Notes under the pieces: generated by a model
Seen by the model: only the letters and a program-made list of their open reading frames with translations
What the model was told of the DNA's origin: nothing
The model's database searches: none
Assembly (NCBI GenBank): GCA_002410715.1
Contig: DHOG01000123.1
Location: forward strand, 12,515-18,115
Direction: 5' to 3'
From: Ruminococcaceae bacterium UBA5396
GTDB lineage: Bacteria; Bacillota; Clostridia; Oscillospirales; Acutalibacteraceae
Length of the DNA stretch: 5,601 nucleotides
Translations under genes and position numbers: made by a program
In this document: positions 1 to 4,892 of the stretch, piece after piece
Layout: each line of letters begins with the position of its first letter
Position numbering within the stretch: position 1 is the stretch's first letter

Positions 1-175
1 AGAGAAAATCGGTTCCGGACTGGTATCCGTCATGGTTCGCGGCGATGTTGGTGCAGTCAAGGCTGCAACCGAAGCAGGCTCTGCCGCAGCATCCAGACTG
101 GGCGAAGTCATTGCTACCCACGTCATTCCAAGACCCCATGGCGATGTTGAAAAGATTTTGCCGGTACTTAAATAG
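1..175 (+). CDS. BMC-H hexameric shell protein, PduA/EutM type, copy 1 (5' end outside window)
   Basis: The last 57 codons of a single-domain microcompartment shell protein; the frame begins at base 2 and ends at TAG 173-175. Visible landmarks are the pore loop EKIGSG, the [13 protein letters not shown] helix region and the edge motif IPRPH. These are the signatures of PduA/PduJ/EutM proteins, which form hexamers that tile the flat facets and let small metabolites through a central pore. It ends 26 bases before the next gene, which encodes an almost identical protein: over the shared part the only protein difference is Arg here for Lys67 there. It should be co-transcribed with that copy. The family is clear. 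Whether it is PduA-, PduJ- or EutM-like cannot be resolved from sequence reading, and the N-terminus is not visible. Confidence 0.95.
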   Translation, partial: EKIGSGLVSVMVRGDVGAVKAATEAGSAAASRLGEVIATHVIPRPHGDVEKILPVLK

Positions 176-201
176 AACACATAAAATAGGAGGAAGCAAC
201 A

Positions 202-480
202 ATGGCACTTGAAGCACTCGGAATGGTTGAAACCAGAGGTCTTGTAGCAGCAATCGAAGCCGCTGATGCAATGGTAAAGGCCGCCAACGTACAACTAATC
301 GGAACAGAGAAAATCGGTTCCGGGCTGGTATCCGTCATGGTTCGCGGCGATGTTGGTGCAGTCAAGGCTGCAACCGAAGCAGGCTCTGCCGCAGCATCCA
401 AGCTGGGCGAAGTCATTGCTACACATGTTATTCCCAGACCTCATGGCGATGTTGAAAAAATTTTGCCGGTACTTAAATAA
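202..480 (+). CDS. BMC-H hexameric shell protein, PduA/EutM type, copy 2
   Basis: A complete 92-residue single BMC domain, the usual length for this family. The start is fixed by AGGAGGA at 188-194, 7 bases before ATG 202. Landmarks match PduA closely in place: N-terminal ALGMVETRG, edge residues Lys26 and Asn29, pore loop KIGSG with Ser40 at the pore rim, and the PRPH motif with Arg79 (78-81). In the family, Lys26 and Arg79 pack across hexamer edges to make sheets, and Ser40 lines a narrow polar pore for small metabolites such as diols or aldehydes (established for PduA, inferred here). It lies directly after a near-identical copy and before a long intergenic hairpin and the vertex-protein gene. 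Two adjacent copies would raise the dose of the most abundant shell tile. No cysteine or charge change in the pore suggests a different cargo. Confidence 0.97.
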   Translation: MALEALGMVETRGLVAAIEAADAMVKAANVQLIGTEKIGSGLVSVMVRGDVGAVKAATEAGSAAASKLGEVIATHVIPRPHGDVEKILPVLK

Positions 481-506
481 GGGAATGCGGACGTATCCCG
501 GGATCT

Positions 507-565
507 GCTGAAATAGTATGTTGGCTCTTTTCTGCTCAATTGTTGGGTCAACAAACTATTTCAGC
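507..565 (+). repeat. Long imperfect inverted repeat / predicted mRNA hairpin between shell genes
   Basis: The left arm 507-523 (GCTGAAATAGTATGTTG) pairs with the right arm 549-565 (CAACAAACTATTTCAGC) over 17 positions with one A-A mismatch (518/554). Pairing can continue inward for four more (524-527 with 545-548, including two G-U pairs), leaving a 17-base loop at 528-544. A run of T does not follow the right arm, so it does not look like an intrinsic terminator. It fills most of the 124-base gap between the hexamer gene and the vertex gene. Likely roles are 3'-end protection of the upstream shell mRNA, partial attenuation, or an RNase processing site (all inference). A perfect 10-base palindrome, ATCCCGGGAT, lies just upstream at 495-504. 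Confidence 0.75.
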
Positions 566-590
566 TGCCCTGTCCATCTCATCCTTAATA

Positions 591-598
591 AAGAAGGT
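591..598 (+). promoter_or_regulatory. Ribosome binding site that sets the vertex-protein start
   Basis: AAGAAGGT at 591-598 resembles AGGAGGT and ends 6 bases before ATG 605. It supports ATG 605 over the in-frame ATG at 518, which lies inside the hairpin's left arm and would add 29 residues unlike the family. Confidence 0.65.
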
Positions 599-604
599 GC
601 GTAC

Positions 605-868
605 ATGATTGTTGGTAAAGTTGTCGGAAGTGTTGTAGCAACACGTAAAAATGAAAACCTGCTTGGCAGCAAGTTCATGATTGTAGAGCCGCTTGATGAT
701 ATGGGCGGCGGCCGCATTGTGGCAGTGGATAATGTCGGGGCAGGGATCGGCGAGCTTGTTCTAATAACGCTGGGCAGCGCCGCGCGTATCGGTTGCGGAA
801 TGGAATCCTCTCCTGTGGATGCCGCAATAGTCGGTATCGTTGATCACTCTATAGGACTTAACGGTTGA
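605..868 (+). CDS. BMC-P pentameric vertex protein, PduN/EutN/CcmL family
   Basis: 87 residues from ATG 605, in keeping with the short EutN/PduN family. It starts with the typical MIVGKVVGSVVATRK strand. Further conserved patches are LLGSKFMIVEPL (19-30), AVDNVGAGIGE (40-50), the GSAAR turn (57-61) and VDAAIVGIVD (71-80). Family members form pentamers that cap the twelve corners of the shell, so low amounts relative to the hexamers are needed. The gene follows the hexamer pair after a hairpin-containing gap, which may be how a lower yield is achieved (inference). Its TGA stop at 866-868 overlaps the possible TTG start of the PduS-like gene, suggesting coupled translation. An upstream ATG at 518 is in frame but rejected, because the homologous protein begins at MIVGKV. 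Confidence 0.95.
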   Translation: MIVGKVVGSVVATRKNENLLGSKFMIVEPLDDMGGGRIVAVDNVGAGIGELVLITLGSAARIGCGMESSPVDAAIVGIVDHSIGLNG

Positions 869-2199
869 TTAATATGAAACTGGATGAACTGAAAAACATC
901 CTGCACGATTGCGGCGTTGTCGGAGCAGGCGGAGCGGGTTTCCCTTCGTATGCCAAGCTTGATGCACGCGCAGATACAATTATATTGAATTGTGCAGAGT
1001 GCGAGCCTCTTTTAAGGCTGCACAGACAGGTTCTGGAACACCACACACGAGAGATCCTTACTGCCTTACAAATCGTTTCCGAAGCGGTTGAGGCAAATCA
1101 GGTGATTATCGCCGTCAAACCCAATTATAATAGAGCCGTCGAAGCGGTAGAGAGCCAACTGCCTGATTTTGATAATATGCGGATTGGTCTGCTCCCCAAT
1201 GCCTATCCCGCCGGTGATGAAGTCGTTACGACCTATGAGGTTACCGGCAGAGTGGTACCAGCCGGAGAACTGCCCATTTCAGTCGGCGTAACTGTATTTA
1301 ACGTTGAAACCATGCTCAACATCTGGTTCGCCCTGCAGGGTGGAAAGCCGGTGGTTGATAAATATATTACGATTGCGGGAGCCGTCAGAAATCCCGTAAC
1401 GCTTAAGGTGCCCCTCGGTATTGAAGCCTCCAAGCTGGTAACCCTTGCAGGCGGCGCATCGACAGGGGATTTCGTGCTGATCGGCGGCGGTCCCATGACT
1501 GGCGGGCTGATTCACCCGTCGGATCCCGTTACTAAAACTACCAATGCAATTCTGGTGATGCCGCAGGATCATTTGATTGTAAAGAAACGGAAAAGCAATC
1601 CCGCTTTGGAGATGAAGCGAGCAATGTCCGCCTGCTGCCAATGCAGGATGTGTACCGATCTTTGCCCCAGATACCTGCTGGGACATCCGATAGAACCACA
1701 CAGCTTTATGCGATCAGCATCGAACGGTGTTACAAATAACGTGGAGCCTTATCGGAACACCTATTTTTGCAGCGCCTGCGGACTCTGTGAGATGTATTCC
1801 TGCTTTCAGGGGCTCAGCCCACGTTCGCTGATGGTAAACTTCAAGTCAGAACTTAGGGATCACCAAGTTCCAATGCCCGAGGCGGATCAAAAGCCGGTAA
1901 ACAGCCAGCGCAGCGGAAGATATGTTCCGATGTCAAGGTTGATTGCAAGGCTAGGTCTTTCACAATACAACAATCCCGCCCCTTTGCTGGAAGATGAAAT
2001 CACAGTCAGCCGGGTACGGCTGATGCTGAGCCAGCATGTTGGAGCCCCTGCCGTACCGGTTGTAAAAATAGGCGATGTTGTTGCGAGAGGCCAGCTTGTT
2101 GCCGCCTGTGACCCATCAAGGCTGGGAGCCGGCATCCATGCATCCATCAGTGGAAAAGTTCACGGAATCACAAACCGTTACATCTTGATCGGAAATTAA
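865..2199 (+). CDS. pduS: PduS-like flavo/iron-sulfur electron-transfer protein (RnfC-related)
   Basis: A 444-residue soluble protein related to RnfC/NuoF. The N-terminus has the glycine-rich GVVGAGGAGFP motif (17-27) and NCAECEP (42-48), the flavin/dinucleotide-binding region of this family. An SLBB-like middle section follows. Two 4Fe-4S ligand sets are visible: Cys257/260/263/267 (CxxCxxCxxxCP) and Cys302/305/308/313 (four residues before the last Cys). The C-terminus (about 390-444, with KIGDVVARGQ and ISGKVHGI) looks like the barrel-sandwich domain of RnfC. PduS is known as a cobalamin reductase of propanediol microcompartments. In loci without a B12 enzyme it is thought to move electrons or recycle NAD+. 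The PduT-like shell gene next door is its expected partner. The start is uncertain: TTG 865 has AGGA at 853-856 with 8-base spacing and a TTGA overlap with the previous stop, while ATG 874 (MKLDEL) lacks a good ribosome site but is also plausible. Confidence 0.92.
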   Translation: MINMKLDELKNILHDCGVVGAGGAGFPSYAKLDARADTIILNCAECEPLLRLHRQVLEHHTREILTALQIVSEAVEANQVIIAVKPNYNRAVEAVESQLPDFDNMRIGLLPNAYPAGDEVVTTYEVTGRVVPAGELPISVGVTVFNVETMLNIWFALQGGKPVVDKYITIAGAVRNPVTLKVPLGIEASKLVTLAGGASTGDFVLIGGGPMTGGLIHPSDPVTKTTNAILVMPQDHLIVKKRKSNPALEMKRAMSACCQCRMCTDLCPRYLLGHPIEPHSFMRSASNGVTNNVEPYRNTYFCSACGLCEMYSCFQGLSPRSLMVNFKSELRDHQVPMPEADQKPVNSQRSGRYVPMSRLIARLGLSQYNNPAPLLEDEITVSRVRLMLSQHVGAPAVPVVKIGDVVARGQLVAACDPSRLGAGIHASISGKVHGITNRYILIGN

Positions 2200-2212
2200 G
2201 TCGAAAATTTCA

Positions 2213-2229
2213 ACCTAGCTTTACTAGGT
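2213..2229 (+). other. Small inverted repeat in the pduS-pduT gap
   Basis: ACCTAG (2213-2218) and CTAGGT (2224-2229) form a perfect 6-bp stem with a 5-base loop, in the 63-base gap between the PduS-like and PduT-like genes. There is no T-run, so it is not a terminator. It may be a minor mRNA structure or chance. Confidence 0.35.
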
Positions 2230-2262
2230 AAATCGATATCTTATTCAGGAGGAAGATTTGGC

Positions 2263-2811
2263 ATGAGCAAAGCGATCGGTATGGCCGAACTCATTACGGT
2301 ATCGGAAGGTATGGCCGCCGCCGACCGCATGGTCAAAACAGCCGAAGTCGATATAATAGAAGCCCAGACGGTATGCCCGGGCAAATACATTGTCATAATC
2401 AGCGGCGAACTGAGTGCCGTAAACGCATCGATTGAAGCAGTAAAAACATTTCACCTCGAAAAGCTGATTGACAGTTTTGTGCTCGGCAACCCGCATGAAT
2501 CGATATTCCCAGCAATCTACTCCACCGCTCAAATTGACGAGGTGGATGCTCTCGGCGTTATAGAAACATTTTCGGTGGCATCTGCAATCGTTGCCGCAGA
2601 TGTTGCGGCAAAAACCGCTTTTGTGGATCTTATTGAGCTTCGTCTTGCACGGGGCATGTGCGGAAAATCATATTTAATGCTGACAGGAAGTGTGGCATCG
2701 GTATCAGCGGCAATCGAACGTGCCTCCGCCGAAGCATCTGTCTACGGCATGTTTTTAGACAGTACGGTGATTCCCAATCCTGACAAAAAGCTCTGGGATA
2801 TGATATTATAG
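2263..2811 (+). CDS. pduT: BMC-T tandem-domain shell protein, PduT-like, with pore Fe-S cysteine
   Basis: 182 residues, matching PduT in length. The start is ATG 2263, with AGGAGGA at 2247-2253 and 9-base spacing. Two BMC domains follow each other: domain 1 about 1-90 (AIGMAELITVSEGM at the start, NPHES near the end) and domain 2 about 95-182 (LGVIET at 97-102, IPNPD near the end). Family trimers form pseudohexamers. In characterised PduT a 4Fe-4S cluster sits in the central pore on Cys38 of each subunit. Here TVCPGK places a cysteine exactly at residue 38, so the cluster is very likely kept. Domain 2 has GMCGK with Cys133 in the equivalent pore loop, where I recall GIGGK in the enteric protein; this may add ligands. 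Position after the PduS-like gene fits a path carrying electrons across the shell. Confidence 0.94.
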   Translation: MSKAIGMAELITVSEGMAAADRMVKTAEVDIIEAQTVCPGKYIVIISGELSAVNASIEAVKTFHLEKLIDSFVLGNPHESIFPAIYSTAQIDEVDALGVIETFSVASAIVAADVAAKTAFVDLIELRLARGMCGKSYLMLTGSVASVSAAIERASAEASVYGMFLDSTVIPNPDKKLWDMIL

Positions 2812-2834
2812 TACATATCTCTTAGAATGGTTAA

Positions 2835-2840
2835 AAGGAG
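2835..2840 (+). promoter_or_regulatory. Ribosome binding site deciding the DeoR-type regulator start
   Basis: AAGGAG at 2835-2840 lies 10 bases before ATG 2851. The in-frame ATG at 2827 lies upstream of this site and so is not served by it. TTG 2845 is only 4 bases away. ATG 2851 is therefore preferred, giving MLAIERKNAIL, a standard DeoR-family N-terminus. Confidence 0.7.
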
Positions 2841-2850
2841 TGTATTGCGA

Positions 2851-3615
2851 ATGCTGGCAATCGAGCGAAAAAACGCAATTCTATCAAAGCTTTTAATGGA
2901 AGGTAAGGTTCTGGTCAATGACTTGAGCCGTGAGTACGGAGTGACCGAAGAGACAATCCGGCGCGATCTTGAAAAACTGGAAAAGGAAGGATTCGCAAAA
3001 AAAACCTACGGCGGCGCTGTAAAAATTGAAAATTTTAACACCGACCTTCCCTTCCATGTGCGTAAGCAAACCAATGTTGAAAGCAAACAATATATTGCTT
3101 CGGTAATCGGCAGCATGATCAGCGACGGCGACTATATCATGCTGGATTCCAGCACCACTGCCTTAAATATCATCAAAAGCATTATGCATAAAAAGAAAAT
3201 CACTCTCATCACCAACTCAATTGAAATCCTGCTCGAACTCAGCAACAAATCCGGCTGGACGGTGATATCCACCGGAGGAATGTTGAAGGAAGGCAGCCTT
3301 TCGCTTGTCGGCTACCAAGCAGAGCGGATGGTATCAAGCTTCCACGTGGATATGGCCATCTGTTCTTCAAAGGGGCTTGACAGTGAAATGGGCGTAACCG
3401 ATTCCAATGAACGGGATGCTGAGATCAAGAAAGCATTCTTTAAATCGGCAAAGAAACGGATTCTAGCCCTTGACAGCTCTAAGTTTGACAAGACTTCATT
3501 TGTAAAGGTTTGTGACATATCGGACGTTAATATGATTGTTACAGAAAAAAAGCCGTCTGACTTCTGGACTGAACAGCTTAGACAGACGGGCGTAGAGGTT
3601 GTATATGAAATGTAA
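2851..3615 (+). CDS. DeoR-family transcriptional regulator
   Basis: 254 residues, the usual DeoR length. Residues 1-57 are the winged helix-turn-helix: MLAIERKNAIL, then VNDLSREYGVTEETIRRDLEKLE (recognition helix near TEETIRRDL), then the wing KTYGGAV (51-57). The C-terminal part is the sugar-phosphate sensor domain, with the DSSTT phosphate loop, LITNS, STGGML, the SLVGYQAE helix, and later GVTDSNERDAEIKKAF and LALDSSKFDK. Family members usually repress sugar-catabolic operons and release DNA on binding a phosphorylated sugar or pathway intermediate. Its place inside the operon, 39 bases after the PduT-like gene and 23 bases before the kinase, suggests self-regulation of the compartment operon. 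The effector cannot be read from sequence, but this family hints at a sugar- or deoxysugar-phosphate substrate rather than ethanolamine. No operator was identified in the window; the main promoter is presumably upstream. Confidence 0.93.
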   Translation: MLAIERKNAILSKLLMEGKVLVNDLSREYGVTEETIRRDLEKLEKEGFAKKTYGGAVKIENFNTDLPFHVRKQTNVESKQYIASVIGSMISDGDYIMLDSSTTALNIIKSIMHKKKITLITNSIEILLELSNKSGWTVISTGGMLKEGSLSLVGYQAERMVSSFHVDMAICSSKGLDSEMGVTDSNERDAEIKKAFFKSAKKRILALDSSKFDKTSFVKVCDISDVNMIVTEKKPSDFWTEQLRQTGVEVVYEM

Positions 3616-3626
3616 TAGGAGCCATC

Positions 3627-3631
3627 GGAGG
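3627..3631 (+). promoter_or_regulatory. Strong ribosome binding site for a TTG start
   Basis: GGAGG at 3627-3631 is 7 bases before TTG 3639. The encoded MKILVVNAGSSS matches the N-terminus of acetate kinases, with the catalytic Asn at residue 7 as in the family. There is no nearby in-frame ATG that would keep that segment, so TTG is the real start. Confidence 0.85.
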
Positions 3632-3638
3632 CGTAGCA

Positions 3639-4838
3639 TTGAAGATATTGGTAGTGAATGCTGGTAGCTCTTCTTTAAAGTATCAGTTTTTTAACATGGA
3701 AAATGAAGCTGTTCTTGCAAAAGGTATTTGCGAATTTATTGGGGTAGGCGGAACAATGACGCATAAGTGCCCCGACCGAGCAGACTATAAAATTGATGTG
3801 GATATACCGACACACGACCATGCAATTGAGCTTGTACTGAAGACACTGGTTAGCTCCAAATACGGCGTAATTGAAAGTGTATCCGAAATCGATGCCATAG
3901 GCCACAGGATTGCGCACGGCGGAGAGATCTATAAGAAGTCCACCATTATTGATGATGAGATTCTCGGGGGACTGGAAAAGCTGAATCCCATCAATCCGCT
4001 TCATGGTCCTCCCATCATCAAGGGCATTAGAGCCTGCATTAGGCACATGAAAAAAACGCCGCAGGTTGGTGTTTTTGATACATCCTTTTATTCCGACATT
4101 GCTGATTTCCGCTTTATCTACCCTCTTCCGTATGAGCTGTATACCCAGAAGAAAATCCGCCGCTACGGCTTCCATGGTACTTCTCATCGTTATGTTACCG
4201 CCCGGGTTTCGAAATACATGGATAAAAATTTAGAGGATCTGAAAATTATAACCTGCCATCTGGGGAACGGCTCATCTATAACCGCTACTGCCGGCGGCAA
4301 AGCAATTGACACCTCAATGGGATTCACTCCACAGGAGGGCATCCTGATGGGTACCCGTTCCGGTTCCATTGACCCTACAATTATTCCCTACCTAATTAAA
4401 AGTGAAGGTCTTACTGCCGACCAGCTTGAGGATATCTTAAACAAGAAATCCGGATTCCTTGGCGTCAGCGGTGTTTCAAATGATGCAAGAGAAGTGACCA
4501 AAGCGGCCGAAAGCGGCAATCAGCGGGCTCAATTGGCCATCAATATCCTTGTAAGTGGCATAAAGAAATATATCGGCTCCTATGCCGCTGAAATGAATGG
4601 TCTGGATGCCCTGGTATTCACGGCAGGAATCGGCGAGAATGACAGCAATATTCGTAAGCTAGTATGCAAAGACATGGACTTCCTGGGGGTAAACGTGGAT
4701 GAGGAAAAGAACGTGAGCGCCCCAAAAGGTATGGATTTTGAGATTACCGCACAAGGCGCAGGCGTTCGTACCTTTATCATTCCCACCAACGAGGAACTGA
4801 TGATTGCCAGGGATACAAAGGCGTTGGTATCCCGTTGA
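3639..4838 (+). CDS. ackA: Acetate kinase family (acyl-phosphate + ADP to carboxylate + ATP), BMC-associated
   Basis: 399 residues, full family length, starting at TTG. The conserved sites are present: Asn7 in VVNAGSSS, Arg90 in HRIAHGGE, Asp147 in VFDTSF, His179 in GFHGTSH, HLGNGSS, Arg240 in MGTRSGSIDP, the FTAGIGEND loop and C-terminal TNEELMIARDT. These correspond to Asn7, Arg91, Asp148, His180 and Arg241 of the Methanosarcina enzyme, so catalysis should be intact. It would make ATP from the acyl phosphate produced from the acyl-CoA of the next gene's enzyme, with a phosphotransacylase not present here. Two usual motifs are altered near the acyl site: PLHNPxN is PLHGPPI (Gly123), and FDTAFHQTMP is FDTSFYSDIAD (Tyr151). 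A propionate or other short-chain acid may therefore be the real substrate. It could be called a propionate kinase just as well; the family call is firm. Confidence 0.93.
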   Translation: MKILVVNAGSSSLKYQFFNMENEAVLAKGICEFIGVGGTMTHKCPDRADYKIDVDIPTHDHAIELVLKTLVSSKYGVIESVSEIDAIGHRIAHGGEIYKKSTIIDDEILGGLEKLNPINPLHGPPIIKGIRACIRHMKKTPQVGVFDTSFYSDIADFRFIYPLPYELYTQKKIRRYGFHGTSHRYVTARVSKYMDKNLEDLKIITCHLGNGSSITATAGGKAIDTSMGFTPQEGILMGTRSGSIDPTIIPYLIKSEGLTADQLEDILNKKSGFLGVSGVSNDAREVTKAAESGNQRAQLAINILVSGIKKYIGSYAAEMNGLDALVFTAGIGENDSNIRKLVCKDMDFLGVNVDEEKNVSAPKGMDFEITAQGAGVRTFIIPTNEELMIARDTKALVSR

Positions 4839-4877
4839 TCTCAACGGCGAACGGATGCGAGATTGAAAGCAGCACAC

Positions 4878-4883
4878 AGGAGG
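4878..4883 (+). promoter_or_regulatory. Ribosome binding site of the aldehyde dehydrogenase gene
   Basis: AGGAGG at 4878-4883 stands 9 bases before ATG 4893. It confirms the start that yields the amphipathic N-terminal helix, and lies in the 54-base gap after the kinase gene. Confidence 0.85.
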
Positions 4884-4892
4884 CTACTATAC

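Larger units (their letters stand above)
1..480 (+). repeat. Tandem gene duplication: 175-bp gapless direct repeat (1-175 and 306-480)
   Basis: Bases 1-175 align without gaps to 306-480 with 10 mismatches (about 94% identity). Mismatches fall at 19, 96, 97, 118, 121, 124, 130, 136, 154 and 175. Only the codon at 95-97 (AGA versus AAG) changes the protein, Arg to Lys. Seven of the ten lie in the last 58 bases, so the upstream part is more uniform than the 3' end. The repeat surely extends left of the window, since copy 1 is cut. Confidence 0.95.

Noticed and set aside
168..416. Minus-strand open frame opposite the shell gene
   Set aside because: Low-complexity Ala/Ser/Thr translation is the expected antisense of an Ala/Val/Gly-rich BMC gene.
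507..580. Intrinsic terminator at the intergenic hairpin
   Set aside because: No T-run follows the right arm (sequence continues TGCCCTGTCC), and downstream genes belong to the same operon without a visible new promoter.
518..604. 29-residue N-terminal extension of the vertex protein from ATG 518
   Set aside because: The extension is read from the hairpin region, has no ribosome site, and the family begins at MIVGKV. ATG 605 has a suitable ribosome site.
1279..1701. Minus-strand open frame of 140 codons opposite the PduS-like gene
   Set aside because: It is antisense to the SLBB and first Fe-S region and shows no domain. The + strand frame accounts for the conservation.
2827..2850. Upstream ATG 2827 or TTG 2845 for the DeoR regulator
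   Set aside because: The ribosome site AAGGAG (2835-2840) lies downstream of 2827 and too close to 2845. DeoR proteins normally begin close to the ERxxxI segment, as from ATG 2851.
3675..4187. Minus-strand open frame of 170 codons opposite the kinase
   Set aside because: It overlaps conserved acetate kinase motifs on the + strand and its translation resembles no family I recognise.
4839..4892. Promoter, operator or catabolite site in the gap before the aldehyde dehydrogenase
   Set aside because: Only a ribosome site is evident. No paired -35/-10 boxes or palindrome could be supported.
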